DNA of 64,000 nucleotides from Spongospora subterranea f. sp. subterranea (Eukaryota > Endomyxa: Phytomyxea > Phytomyxea > Plasmodiophorida). Under the pieces are notes generated by a model. That model did not search any database and was not told where the DNA came from. It saw only the letters and a program-made list of their open reading frames with translations. Position numbers and translations under genes: made by a program. Of this stretch, positions 22,776-34,735 are shown piece by piece (within the stretch, counting starts at the first letter, position 1; each line of letters opens with the position of its first letter). The stretch lies in the NCBI GenBank assembly GCA_049724395.1, contig JAUGWO010000172.1, forward strand, positions 58,989 through 122,988, written 5' to 3'.

Positions 22776-24736
22776 ATGCAGGTTGATGATGAAGAACGGG
22801 ATAGGCTGAGAATATTCAGGAATGACGAAATTGAAAGGAAAAGGCAACGCCTAGCGGAGCTTCGCCGACAGAGACAACAGCGGCAACAGCGCCGGCATCT
22901 ATCACCTCCTGTTTGTCATTCGGGCACTCTAGTGTGTTGTCGGTTTATTAAATTCAACTGTTAGAAAATCTTCGGAAATCATGTACGATCGCAGAGCCCT
23001 GAAACCGAAGCTGCGCATCTGCTCTCCGAAGTCGATAAAATGCTGACACGATTCGGTTTTGCTGACGCTCAATCAGAGCCTTCTAGTCAAGTATCAACCC
23101 GGAAATCGGCTTCTGTTGCCGTCTGTTCAATTCAAACTGAAACAGTCGATCTTGAAGACACAGCCAACGTTTGTTTTTCGCCGGAACCAGTAATCACTTA
23201 TGACAAGACGGTTCAGACTGAGGTACCGTGTTTTCTCCGGTTTTCCATCGTCAATATGCCAAAGCCGCGTCTAGGTTGCCGATTACCCTCTTGCACCGAC
23301 GAACGAAGAGAAGCACTTTGAAATTCCTATTGAAAAGTCAGAAAATTGCGATCGTGAAGAAGATGCAATTTCTCAAACTCATCCTTCTGACACCAAACAA
23401 GTGCATGAATCTGTTGAGCTTACCAAATTTATTGCTCGAGCGTCACTCTATGTCGAAAGGGCTCTAGCGAACCCTTTTGATATAATGGTCGACTACGCTC
23501 AAAGTACTGAAGATGAAGTGTATTCGGTCGTTTGGCGATTCTTTGTTTTCGGACTGAATAGTATTTTCAGTGCTACCGCGAAGGAGTTAATTCTACAAAC
23601 TAAGTTGATGTTTTCCATTTCTTCCTTGACAGATAATCGCCCAATCACTTCCCTGGACTGGTCGACCAAGGTATCATGCTGATTGTTGTATTTGACCGGT
23701 ATCTAATGTAGCTTAGCATCCTGAATTGATTATGGCAAGCTATGGCATTTCTTCAAATGAAGATCTCTCGAAGCATAATCATGCGGGAACGATTCTTATA
23801 TGGTCAAGTCAAATGCCGTCAAGGCCAGAGTATCAGTTTGAGTGTTCATCTTTAGTACTATGTGCTCGGTTTCATCCATCATATCCGCATTTGATTGTTG
23901 GTTCAACGTATTCCGGTCAAATTGTGCTCTGGGATCAACGCTCCGGTTCGCAATCTCTCAGCTCAACCAGCTTGGCCCAGGGCCACATCAACCCAGTGTT
24001 TGAACTGGTATCTTCTCCATTGCAATCGTTCATATCTGTCTCCAACGATGGCAAGGTGTGTATCTGGAGCGATAAAGTCTTTTTAACACCGACAATGGAG
24101 AAGGAATTATCTGGTGATTTTGCGCAAGAAGTGTCACCGGTTTGCATCGGATTCTCTACGCGTGATCCAGGCCTACTCTACTTTGGTTCTCGAAGTGGCC
24201 ATATTTATCGGATGAATATTCAGGCAGCTGACCTTACAGCAGCCAGCATCAATACCTCCTTCATGGCACATATGGCGCCGATAACTGCCATCAGTTTTCA
24301 CCCTCTTAGGCGGGACACTGATAAAAGGATTGGCGACCTGTTTTTAACTTCGTCTTTCGACTGGACAGCAAAGCTTTGGTCAGTTAAAACGGACAGCCCT
24401 TTACTGTCCTTTCCTGCGGACGACATCGTCTATGACATTCAATGGTCTCCAAATAATACGTATGTATTTGCCTTAGTTGACGGAAACGGTTATCTCGCAA
24501 TATGGAATCTCGCCAGTAACCATTTCGCGCCTGTACTGCAGCATAGGTTTACGGATACCATCCCTTGCACACGTCTGATCTGGTCAAAAGACGGCAAAAA
24601 AATTGCTGTAGGTGACGCAAACGGCAATATATATGTTTCGGACATCCCGAACAGCATTTTGGACGTTGAATCCTATCGTATTATTCAGTTCTCCAAAGTT
24701 TTGCAAAAAGAGTTGACGAAAGAGAAAAAGCTTTAA
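22776..24736 (+). CDS. Dynein intermediate chain, cytoplasmic type
   Basis: Exons 22776-22910, 22965-23222, 23275-23519, 23571-23670 and 23717-24736 keep one frame throughout (585 residues). Introns are 46-54 bases. The N-terminus has the charged helix EIERKRQRLAELRRQR, the region that contacts dynactin p150 and NudE in cytoplasmic dynein. A YDKTVQTE motif resembles the light-chain-binding segment of the family (KQTQT). FIARASLYVERAL is the usual pre-WD helix. From residue 230 on there is a WD-repeat propeller: SLDWSTKHPELIMASYG, GTILIWS, GQIVLWD, GKVCIWS, DWTAKLWS and GYLAIWN. The protein links the motor heavy chain to cargo adaptors. Its stop lies 22 bases from the stop of the convergent SMARCAL1-like gene. 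Confidence 0.92.
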
Positions 24737-24758
24737 TGCATAAATAAATCAGTGTTTT

Positions 24759-27006
24759 CTATTTAGAACCAGAGACATGAAAGCGCCTTCCGGATACGCC
24801 GTCCATTGCATGAGAGAGGACTTGTATCTTTCTTTCTATCGCCGGCCACATTATGTCGTCACTAGTCCCTTTTACTAATACATAGTAATATGTGCAAACA
24901 GGACTGGATTGTCCTAATCGATGGACTCGAGCTTCAGCCTAGAAAAGAATTAGAAAGACATCGAAGAAGTTGGAGATAAAACCTGTAGAAGGTGCGCTGG
25001 GGACCAGGTCAGTTCTGCGAACACGACCGTTGAAGTGACAGTCTCTAAATTTAAACCACTCGAACATGAACCCAACGAAAGAAGAGCGACATGAACTTCA
25101 CATTTTAAGAACCTGCTGACTAGCTCTTGTCGGCGAGGCCCAGGGATCGACCCATCGATTCTGATAAATTTGCACATCTTTTTCAGTAGAAGTACTTGCA
25201 GCCCGTCCATCATCGCAGCATGATGCGCAAATATTATGAAGGGTGATGAATCAGGTGCATCGAGTAAATCTGACACAAGTTGACATGCAGCACCAACTTT
25301 CTTTGCTGCAGACTCTTGATAAAATTGAATCATTTCCGGTGAAATGTCAGATATGGAAACATCTGTAGATGTTTCATCTTTTTCACTCATGTTGCTGACT
25401 TGACTGCGATATAGGTGTCGGACCTTTCGTGGAAGTTGGTCATTCACGTCATTTTTGAGATGTCGTGCCATGACTGACAAAGAAAGAACTAAATGCAGCT
25501 CTGTTAAATGATTAGCCCCGCTGTCAACAATTTTTCCTGTCCTTTTGTCGATATATCCCTGACAGTATCGCCTTGCAAATTCGATTTTGGTCCCAAGCAA
25601 ACCTGGTCGGAGTAGCTCGATCTGAAAAGAGAACGTTGGGATTAATGTCTATGAATTTTGGGTGCACCAAACATACACTTGAAAATATCTCAGAGGGTCT
25701 GTTCAACGCTGGCGTCCCTGAGATCAAGATCGCTCTTTTGCAAACTTTGAACCATGACTGCAACGTGCTGGTTCGTTGGGAGTTTACACCTTTCAGGTAA
25801 TGACTCTCATCCTGGAAGGCACTGATGAGACACGGATGTGAGAAAATTAACTTATTACTCACACAGACGATGATACCAGGACGCCAGCGATTCTCCCATC
25901 TGCCTCGAAGACCTCAGACAAGCAGCACGAATTATACATGAAAAGAAATAACCGACCTTTGTTGAATGAGGGGAAGAATAGTCGGCGTGAGGCCGTAAGA
26001 TAAAATTAGTATAGAAGGAAGCCGGCAAAGTGATAACAGCACTTTTTTTGAAGTGATTGTTTTGACTTGATGTGACTGTGTCAATGAAGAAGGAATCCAT
26101 TTCCTGTAGCATTTTTTATAAAAGTAGATAAGTCTGACGTAAAACTATATACCGACACATGATCTTCCAGTTGTCGACCAAAGACGAAGGGCACACAATC
26201 AAACAAGGCCAGTCGTCGCGGAAGTATTCAACAATGGCTAAACTTTGCAGCGTTTTCCCTGGAATTATAGTAAGAATGTCACATTAAGAATGCAGAGTAG
26301 ACTGACCTAGACCCATTTCATCCGCGAGAAGTACTCTACCATGTCGATTGATAGCAAATTGAACACTTTCACGTTGAAAAGGATGGAGTTTTTCCCACAT
26401 TGCAGGCCGCTTGCTCTCCGGAGAATCAGAAATATTAGTCAGGAAATGTTTAATCGAAAATAGAACTTGTTTAGGAATCGTGTCCAAACTCAGAACGAAA
26501 CCAGAAGTGCATGAAGGAAGGATATCGGTCAACACCATGTTATAGTCACTCATTGGGACCTGAAATATATCAAAACCATGCTCTTGTCGCCGGTATCCCT
26601 TAGATTCTAGTGCTTGCGCGAGCGGTTTATGCAAAGGATATGATTGTATAAGAAAGTCAGTTAACGTGGAAAGCTCTGCTGTGATGAAAAGTCGAGGTCG
26701 AATGGGTCCGTCCAGAAAAATTGGGGCATCTCTACATCTGGAGCGGACCGGCAAAACGGCACAGACAAAAACATTGTCAACCAGATTACAGGGCTGCTGA
26801 TGCACCTTGCAAACGGCCACTTTAGTAGGCGTTTGAGGCATGGTCAGCCTGGGTGGAGGCATGGTCAGCCTGGGTGGAGGCATGGTCAGCCTGGGTGGAG
26901 GCATGGTCAGCCTGGGTGGAGGCATGGTCAGCCTGGGATCATTCCAGAAAGACTCATCCTCTGCAGGTACAATCCCAGGGAATTTTTCTTTCTCCGATCG
27001 ATCCAT
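24759..27006 (-). CDS. SMARCAL1-like annealing helicase (SNF2 family)
   Basis: At least six exons with short introns (for example 26306-26259 and 24982-24939). The first exon ends ADEMGLG and the next begins GKTLQSLAIVEYF, rebuilding Walker A. Then come CPSSLVDNW, IIVCDESHYLKG (a DExH-type box), ILISGTPALNRPSEIF, FARRYCQGY, VMARHLKNDV, FIIFAHH, IRIDGSIPGPRR and VVFAELTWSP. A final exon reads EARVHRLGQSSPV (motif VI). DESH, the SGTP-A-RP-E block and FAH-H are typical of SMARCAL1/ZRANB3. The N-terminal region before the helicase resembles a HARP domain, and the extreme N-terminus carries five RLTMPPP repeats. The family rewinds RPA-coated DNA at stalled forks. The start is the first ATG (27006). 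I did not resolve every middle splice. Confidence 0.85.
26838..26937 (-). repeat. 21-bp in-frame minisatellite in the SMARCAL1-like gene
   Basis: Nearly identical 21-base units (CATGGTCAGCCTGGGTGGAGG on the plus strand), giving five RLTM motifs separated by PPP in the protein. The unit is a multiple of three, so copy number can change without breaking the frame. Confidence 0.9.
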
Positions 27007-27418
27007 TAGCGGATATGATCATTTCTACGCTCTCGCTGCAGCAGTGGAAGCAGCAACCCACACACGCCGCAGACATTAACATCACATAGGTGCGGCGTAT
27101 CCATGCATATACAGTTGCAGCCTGTTAAGGCGCTCAAAAACGTCAATTCTTTGTTGATTTTTTTGTTACAGTACAGTAATTGACATGCATGCGTATCCAT
27201 ACAAATACAGTTACAAAATAGGGGCTTTGAAAACGTAAACTCTGTTGATTTATTTGTATAGTGTAGTGACCATGGGGCTGCGACAGGCCGAGTGCGACCG
27301 TTACCTCGCACAAGTCTACTCGACTCGCAATCCTTGAACTCCTCGTAGCCCCATCATTCCTACAGTTTTCTAACGGGACAACAATCAACTGCACGATCTG
27401 TCGCCACAATCTGATGGA
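27007..27418. repeat. Spacer with a 96-bp tandem duplication
   Basis: Two diverged copies of about 96 bases lie at 27095-27190 and 27191-27286, both starting GCGTATCCAT and containing an AACTCTGTTGATTT-type stretch. This is the upstream region of the SMARCAL1-like gene and the downstream end of the DEAD-box gene. No gene is recognised. Confidence 0.6.
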
Positions 27419-29272
27419 TCATACCTTCTGTAGCGCCGGAACGTCTGACAATCCCATAATTTTTGCATAGTCGTTAGCTACGCGGACCAAGTCCGATTTA
27501 GACCAGTTCACCATCCGCAAATTGCTGTTGTAGAATCCAAGAAATGCTTGATAAGCTTGTTGTGCCGCTTTCTGGAGCACCGCCGTTTTGTCGACAGACG
27601 ATAACGCTTTGAGAAGTTGCTTTGACTGTAGCTTGGAACTGATTAATGGGTTCTGGCTTATGTCTTGTATAGGCAGGTCCTGCATCTGGCTTAAAAGTTT
27701 CCTCTCGAATGGTGCCAGAAGCAATATGCTTTTTCCTTCACGACCTGCGCGACCGGTACGGCCGACTCTATGAATATATTGCTCTTTGGTAGTTAGCCCA
27801 ACCTGAAACTTGCGTTGACAGATGTTTTTGCAGAGTTTTTTTTATAGCGTACCTGTATAATCAATGACACATCAGGATAGTCAACTCCTCTTGCGCTAAC
27901 ATCTGACGTGAACATGATCACATTGCTATTTTCACGAAACTGATTCGATATTTTGGTGCGCTGAGCTTGGGATTTTCTTGAATGCATTTCAAGAATTGAA
28001 AGCCCAAGTGACGAAAATAACAGCGCGAAATAACCCACACCGCGAGCAGTCGGAAAGAATACAATGATCTTGTATTCTGAGCATATAGAGATATGATCGC
28101 GAATTAATGCTTCCAAAACGGAGAATTGCTGGTCTAAAGAAACAATAGCAGAAAACTGTTCCACTTGAGAGTTGGTTTGTTCATCAGCGTCACCAACGGT
28201 ATCGATAAACTGGTGATCATCTCGTAATGCCAAATGCACAATATCATGTAAAGAAGCCGGAACAGTAGCAGAAAATAGCAGAGTTTGACGATATTCCTTC
28301 GCCGGCAGGAATCCTAAAATACGAACAATATCGGGCTGGAATCCACGTTCAAGAAGCTGATCAGCTTCATCAAGGACTAAAATCTGGATTCCGCAGAGTT
28401 GCAGGGAAAACCCGTTCGTATTTTTCAGATGATCTAGAAGCTGTAAAAAACCCAATAATGAATTCATGGACATGGTCAGAAACAAAGACGCACCCGCCCT
28501 GGCGTAGCAACAAGTAGTTCGACACCACCAGATGCTCGTAACCTGTATTGCAAGGTTGGACATATATCAAAAGAAGTGAAAACAAAAATACCGCTGAGCT
28601 TCAGAAGTCATGTTAGTGCCCCCGACGACAAGCTCAACCCTGAAACCATGGAAACGGATCAATGATTTTGCTTCATTGGCGATTTGAGCCTACGCAAGAA
28701 GACTTTGTCAATGGCGAAACTTGACGCAACATCTGAACTTACTGCAAGTTCTCGAGTAGGGCTGAGAATAAGAATGGATATCGTGCTTGACTTCGACGGC
28801 ATGCTTGCTCTGATCTTTTCTATGCTGGGGAGTAAAAATGCCACAGTTTTTCCTGCAAACCGAACGAGTGAAAAGCGTGTTGAACAGCATATATTCAACA
28901 TGTACCTGTCCCAGTCTTAGCTTTGGCAAGAACGTCTTTTCCTTTCATGATATGCGGCAATGTAGCCGCCTGAACATTGGTCAAGTTCCGGAATCCCATG
29001 TTTGAGATCGCATCTTGGCTGGCGGCAGATAACGGCAAATCAGCGAACCTAACATTTGACATGTGGGTTCCTGTTGATGGGGCATCCATCTGCATATTAT
29101 CCGATATTCCTGCTGCAACTTGATCTGCAGGTTGCTCCATTTCCATTTTGTCTGCGCGAGATGCTGGCTCTGGCGCTGCATTCGCATCTCTCTTCTTACC
29201 GACACCTGTTTTCCGAGACCTGTACCTATGGCGGCGGTTTTGAGCCTTATTAGCCGGTTCATGAACCTGCAT
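27419..29272 (-). CDS. DEAD-box RNA helicase, plant RH25/31 or Mss116-like
   Basis: Several exons with short introns. Motifs in order are the Q-motif region (FRNLTNVQAATLPHI), AKAKTGTG joined to KTVAFLLPSIE (motif I across a splice), SPTRELA, LVLDEADQLLERGF (DEAD), LFSATVP (SAT), IVFFPTARG, FTSDVSARGVDYPDV and the HRVGRTGRAGREG block across the last splice. The C-terminus YNSNLRMVNWSKSDLVRVANDYAKIMG matches the extension seen in plant RH25/RH31 and related helicases. The N-terminal 60 residues are basic, then acidic. The ATG at 29272 is the first in frame, and a further 5' exon is possible. It probably unwinds or remodels RNA, and organelle location cannot be judged. Confidence 0.87.
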
Positions 29273-29870
29273 TGCCAAAATTCTATACAGGTAGATTTCT
29301 GCTCAAATATCTGATATTTCGGCAGCAAAGCACGAGACGATCTGTCCGAACGCCGTGACGGCAATCGATGAGTTTGAGAATGGGAATATCGCTGCAATCA
29401 GCAGGTGATGCTTTGAAATGTGTGTACTGCTAAACAGTATCAACTCGGATCGTATAAACAAAGGGTTAAAATAATGAAATGAGCGTAGTGATGTTGTCGG
29501 CCCTTTTATATTAATTTTCACCAATTTTCCATTACCGTACTTCACAAACTAAATGGTTAACAAAATAATCACAATATCTCCAAAACTAAGCACCTTTTAA
29601 CGTTTTTGTGTTTTTTCATCACAAAACAAAAATCACAATTAGCAAATTGAGGTAAAATAAAAAAATCACTTCAGTGACAAATCGGGAGTCCGCGGTTTGC
29701 ATTCCTTTTGGACTGATTGATGTTATGGTCAAAATGAAGCGATGGCTGTTATTAAATCCAGTTAACCAGCGATGAATTGACGCTCCAGAAAAGCGTCGTC
29801 AAAGCCAAGCCAATATTGAAAATGTCGGGCGCATGGTTCGCCGTGAGATGTTTCCGGAACATTAACATTC
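29273..29870. other. AT-rich intergenic stretch
   Basis: 29520-29690 is notably A/T rich with short A and T runs. No gene recognised. Confidence 0.4.
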
Positions 29871-29873
29871 CAG

Positions 29874-30050
29874 CAAGCCTCTGAAACAATCCTTCAAGAA
29901 ACGATATGTTTCCTGGAAAAGAATGAACGTGCACAAAAGGCACCCCATTTCAATGGGAAAGGGATGCGTGTATTGTTGGATTTTAGACTATTGTGCACGT
30001 TCATGCTTTTCCAGGAAACATATCGTTTGAAGGATTGTTTCAGAGGCTTG
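29874..30050. repeat. Small foldback (inverted repeat)
   Basis: Arms of about 58 bases at 29874-29936 and 29992-30050 are reverse complements with a couple of mismatches (CAAGCCTCTGAAACAATCCT paired with AGGATTGTTTCAGAGGCTTG) around a 55-base loop. There is no coding content. It is probably a MITE or foldback element. Confidence 0.75.
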
Positions 30051-30068
30051 ATATAAAAAAAATAATAT

Positions 30069-30489
30069 TTAACATTTAAAAAGTTCTAAAATCCATTGAA
30101 CATCGGGAGCGTAGCCTAGTATGTCATCAATCCATAACAAAACGCAACGGTAGAGCAGATCACCCAGGACTTCTTGCGTTCCCGATCGAAAAGCGAATAC
30201 GGAATCAACTATTCCCTGGATTATTCTATTTGGTGTAAGAACAGCTTCATGTGTCAAAAAAACTGCACCATTTCTCGAGAGTCTTCATGAAGGGGAAATT
30301 GCTAATACCCTTTGAAGCAATCTGACAAAAAAAAAAGATCTGAGCGTCCTTGAGATAAGTCAATATGATATCTATATGTGGCCTAGGCCATATAGTTCTC
30401 TCAATGACCTGGTTTACGTCTTCTACGTCAACAGTCAAACGAAAACCAGTGGTATGCCGACGTGCGCAATTTTGAGAAAGTGAATTCAA
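30069..30489 (-). mobile_element. Ty3/gypsy reverse transcriptase scrap, fossil
   Basis: Two neighbouring pieces resemble the central reverse transcriptase of Ty3/gypsy elements: one with FRLTVDVEDVNQVIE and one with the LWIDDILGYA type of catalytic block. Only about 400 bases remain and it is heavily decayed. No other domains or LTRs are seen. Confidence 0.6.
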
Positions 30490-31417
30490 AACTTAACAAA
30501 ATGTTCACCAAATAAGGCGATTATGTCATATTCAGAGATCTGTCGTCGTAGAATTTCAAACGTTGAGCATTTTTGTGAAATACGGTATTTATAAATCGAA
30601 ACCAACAGTCCCCATCGTATGCACTAACGATGAGAATAAGATCCTGTTTCATCGATAGCCAGCAACTTCGTGTACATCTGCTCTTTCTGACCTGCGTCCT
30701 CGAATGATGACATGTTATCAGAACAACTCCGCATATTACTCGACCGATTTACTTCCAGCTAAGATCGGTCTACAGCTTGCCCGAGGGAGACAACTCTAAC
30801 CAATGCGCCAGATTTCTCAACGACTCCTTTATTCATCCTCCCAGGTTTGTTTCACCGCTCGGAAACTTGTCGACACGGCAGCACTTAAGAACAAAAGCTT
30901 TTGTAACAGCACTCTGACTCTAACTATCGCCATGCCTTCGCTCGTGAAATCCTTCAATACAATTGACACAATCCTGGAAAAAGGTATCAGAATACTGAAT
31001 AGCGGTGTAAGATTCACACATCTACCGATTAAAAAGCTCTGCAACAAGTTTCTGTTAGGTTTGTGGCAACTGTCTGCGATATTGACGAAACGAAGGAGGA
31101 TGGTGTGGAAGTGTGGGCTCGTTAAGATTTTTGACTTCCACAGACTGACGATTTTTGAAGTTGGATCGTCTGTTGCCGTAAATCCCACATTGTAATCAGA
31201 TAATTGCATTGTAATATCGTTTGATTTACCTTCCGAAGACGGCGAACCCAACGGGTTCAGCCTTCAGTCAATACAATCTCCTCACGAAAATTCTGTTTGC
31301 TGTATTCACAAGCAACGTAGATCGATTTGCTGAAGCCGTTCCTCGCTCAATTCGGTTCTTTCTCCTGTGGAGTTGATTTTTAGAAAAATTGTACTCCACC
31401 ATACAAGCTGACCCCGT
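30490..31417. other. Mostly unassigned, one possible small gene
   Basis: From an ATG at 30803 a 130-codon reading runs to 31195, with an N-terminus that looks like a mitochondrial presequence (MRQISQRLLYSSSQ). Other frames in the same stretch look equally coding-like (for example ATVCDIDETKEDGVEVW), so a spliced gene is possible. I recognise no family. Confidence 0.25.
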
Positions 31418-31419
31418 TT

Positions 31420-31755
31420 TCCAAACTGGTCGCCAGGAGAACGATTCTTTCTTGCCAGCAATTTGAAGGTCCTACACACTCACAATGGCAAGTGGACCCT
31501 TTCCAAACTGGTCGCCAGGAGGACGATTCTTTCTTGCCAGCAATTTGAAGGTCCTACACACTCACAATGGCAAGTGGACCCTCTCCAAACTGGTCACCAG
31601 GAGCACGAATCTCTCTTGTCAGCAGTTTGGGCGTCCTACCCCACACTCACAATGGCAAGTGGATTCTTTCTAAATTGGTCGCCAAAAGCACGATTCTCTC
31701 GTGTCAGCAGTTTGGACGTCCTACCCCACACTGACCATGGCAAGTTGACTGCTAG
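31420..31755 (+). repeat. 82-85 bp tandem array, four units
   Basis: Units begin CCAAACTGGTCGCCAGGAG at about 31421, 31503, 31585 and 31670 and end in CACAATGGCAAGTGGA. The first two are nearly identical and the later ones more diverged. The array lies just upstream of the MBOAT gene. Confidence 0.85.
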
Positions 31756-31905
31756 TGGACCCTCTGCCTCCGAGTACACTCTATTTATACAGTGCTGTGT
31801 ACAGGTTTGCGGACTATTCGCTGATCATCACTGTACGGACCTTGTGATGTCAGAGCACGCAACGGCGTTGATCTCTTATAACGATCCCCATAATCTCGTT
31901 TGACC

Positions 31906-34044
31906 ATGCCTGCTGATGACAGTAAGAATTTCGACCAGGCAGGTTTATCATCCATGCTGAATTATTTGCATTCTTATTACAGGCATTCGAAAGATCGAAG
32001 AGGTTTTGAGCAAACCCCCTACATTCACTGGGGTTAACTACGATGATGGGCAGGTATTGACTGTTATTGCTGTACATTGGGTTTTTGTCAAATTCGCTGA
32101 AAGGTTTTTCGTTGTAGGTTGCCCACCTTCCCAAATGGATGCAACATCCTTTGGTTGCATCAGCTTATACTGTAGGATTGCCTTCAAGCATCTTGCTGTT
32201 TGTCATTTCGCAAGTGTTGGCTATTGTTGTGGGCGCATTTCATCGCACCGTTCATTCAACGGCCAATCGCCACATCTACTCAATTGTATTCGGTTCCTTA
32301 TTCTTATTTGTCAATTTCGGACACACATCCTTCCACGTGCTCTTTCTTGGAGGGCTTGTTTATATTTTGGTCCCAAGGTTACCTGTGAAAATTATGCCAA
32401 ACTGTATCTTCATTATATGTATGATGTATCTCTCTATGTATCACCTATGGAATATGTGGACTGCGTTTGGTCGGTTGTTTCGCTCTTTGAGTTTCGGTGA
32501 TGAAATTGATGGTACTTGCCAGGAATTTGGATTGTCGACGCCAGTGTCCCATTGATGGTTCTTGTTTTCAAGTTGTCTGCCTTCGCCCAAAATTATCACG
32601 ATGGGGTTCAGCTGAAAAACGGAAAGGTTGTCGTCATTGCTGCCTGGGATTATTCATCTAACTTTGTAGTTTGTGCAGAAACTACATGATAAACCTCACT
32701 TACATGAATTCTACAGCGAACGCGCTCTTATGAACTATCCCACTTTGATTGAGTTCGCATCGTTTTGCTTGTTTTACGCATCACTTCTTTCGGGTCCATT
32801 TATCGAAATGAAGCCTTATCTCGCGTTCATAGATCAGTCAATGTTCAAAGAGGTGAACCATCGTGTTCTCATTTATCAATATTTTTTTCTGATTCTTTTC
32901 AGTATGGATTGCAGTCTGCTCCCAGCTCAACAACTGCTACGCTTACTACCTTAGCCAAGGCGTGTTGTATATACGGTCTTATATTTTTGAGCGGTTTCTT
33001 CCCCGTTGTCGGTTTTGTTGCATCTCCACAATTTCTTCAGGATACGTCATTTATCTACCGGTAATGGACTGCTTAATGCGTAAATGTTTTCGTTGACGTG
33101 TCAGTGAAGGTTGGCATACGTCCTTTTTGCAGTTCCTTTGTTCCGCACGAAGTATTATTTTACGTATGTGTCGACAGCATTGCCAGCGTATCGCATTGTC
33201 TTCAACAGAGATGATATAGTTGGTACCTATCCGATGCTGCATGTCAATCTTGCGGATTTGGGTTCAATGGATTAACTCGTTCTGACAAGGAAGGAGCTTC
33301 TCCGGTTACTAAATGGTTCGTCTACGGCATGAACCGCGCTCAATATAAACTCTCATACCCTGACTAATAGGGATCGCCAGAATAACAGCAGAATTATGTC
33401 AGTAGAGTTCTCAAGCAGTGTTCAAGGTTTCACTGATAACTGGAATGTATCCATTTCTGATGCCCTCAAATACTGTATGATTTCGTTGCGTTTATGCGTC
33501 GGGTCTTATGAATATGTTTACAGACGTGTATTTGCGTATAACGACACCCAACTGTTTGCGAAAGATTTTCCCGAACCCGAAGTCATTTTCAATGATTGCT
33601 ACTAGGATCACAAGCGCTCTATGGTATTCTGATGAGTTGCTGTTTGATAATGGCTCATCTAGACGTATTTCAGGCATGGATTCTATCCATCATATTATGC
33701 ATTCTTTTTATCTGTAAACCTCGCTAATGAAGTGGACACCTGTGAGTGAGCAATTCCTTTCTGTAATTTTGAACTAATCCATTTCAGTGTCGAAGAAGTT
33801 TGTGCTGCCTCATACCATCAGTGCTGATGGACGGCCGATTGTCGCTTTCAGGATCGTCTATAACTTCTGTTCCTCAGTAGTCATGTTCTTTCTGATGAAT
33901 TACTTCGGCTCTGCATTTGCATTGCTCCGTATATCTGATGCATTATCGCTTTGGTCATCGCTGTATTGGTGTGGGCATGTGTTTAGCATTGTTATCATCA
34001 TCCTTTGCAGGTTTTTCCCTAAGCCCAAAACGCATACTAAGTAA
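31906..34044 (+). CDS. MBOAT lysophospholipid acyltransferase
   Basis: Twelve exons (31906-31921, 31983-32053, 32118-32469, 32523-32626, 32679-32852, 32903-33060, 33110-33163, 33220-33315, 33371-33474, 33524-33623, 33674-33741, 33788-34044) total 1554 coding bases with one open frame of 517 residues. All introns are 46-64 bases. Family marks in order: hydrophobic N-terminal spans, FKLSAFAQNYHDG, LLSGPFIEMKPYLAFID, RTKYYFTWYLSDAACQS, CGFGFNG, VEFSSSVQGFTDNWNVS, the catalytic ALWHGFYPSYYAFF with the invariant His, then three C-terminal membrane spans. It is expected to re-acylate lysophospholipids with acyl-CoA in the ER. The C-terminal half has a decayed duplicate at 43050-44010. Confidence 0.93.
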
Positions 34045-34440
34045 ATGAACGCGTTTTTATTGCAAATTCATCGCTTCAACCTCTAAAATCTTTTCGTTTG
34101 GGACTCTTTTGAGCAGTGAAAACCGTAGCATGCGTAATGGTCATAAGAGAAACAAAATCCTTAACAAAAACAAGGTCCAGAAAAATTCAAAAACTGGCTG
34201 AGGCATGGGTAAATTCAGAGAATATCTCAAATATTAGTCTCTTCAGGGTTGCATTACTGTATCACAATATTCTATCTGGTAATGTGCTATATAGCACATC
34301 ACAGGTACTCAAAGCCTTGTGCTTGCCACCTGTTTAGAATGGATTGCGACCTCAGGAAACACTTTTATCATGTCCGCGGGAAAGACGTCGGCAATTTTCC
34401 TAATCCAATCAAAGTCAATATTCTGGGGCAAAGCGAATGC
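34045..34440. other. Intergenic, duplicated at 44010-44400
   Basis: No coding signature. The stretch is shared with copy 3 of the duplicated block but visibly more diverged than the secreted-protein gene downstream. Confidence 0.5.
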
Positions 34441-34735
34441 GTTCCCACATTCCCCCTACATTTGGTGATAACAAAACGGTGGGCAGTTCTCAGCGTATGG
34501 CTATCGGTATCGGAAATTCAGTTCAGCATGAGGTTCTGTGCACGTTCATATCTCAAATACCGTGTGATTTCGGTGATTTATATATGGCGCGTTTTGACAG
34601 GTTCTATTAATAACGATCAAACGGCCGATGAGCTGATTTACGAGAGAACCCCGACGGCGAATTACGCCATTACGATATTCACTTTCTAAGTGCTGTGTTC
34701 AAGTTTGTATTCAGAACAACTGTCAGTTGATAATC
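34441..34735 (+). promoter_or_regulatory. Conserved upstream block of the secreted-protein genes
   Basis: About 295 bases before the ATG are shared closely by all three gene copies (here, 37425-37712 and 44390-44683). A TATA-like ATTTATATATGG lies near 34577. The end of the block, ACAACTGTCAGTTGATAATC, runs up to the ATG and includes an AACTGTCAGTT palindrome. Copy 2 has homology only from the start of this block, which suggests the block contains the working promoter. That is an inference. Confidence 0.45.

Noticed and set aside
26800-27089. Plus-strand repeat proteins over the 21-bp array
   Set aside because: They are antisense shadows of the SMARCAL1-like first exon.
33396-34044. Several short membrane-protein genes
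   Set aside because: They are exons 9-12 of one MBOAT gene. The splices keep phase and restore the catalytic WHG motif.
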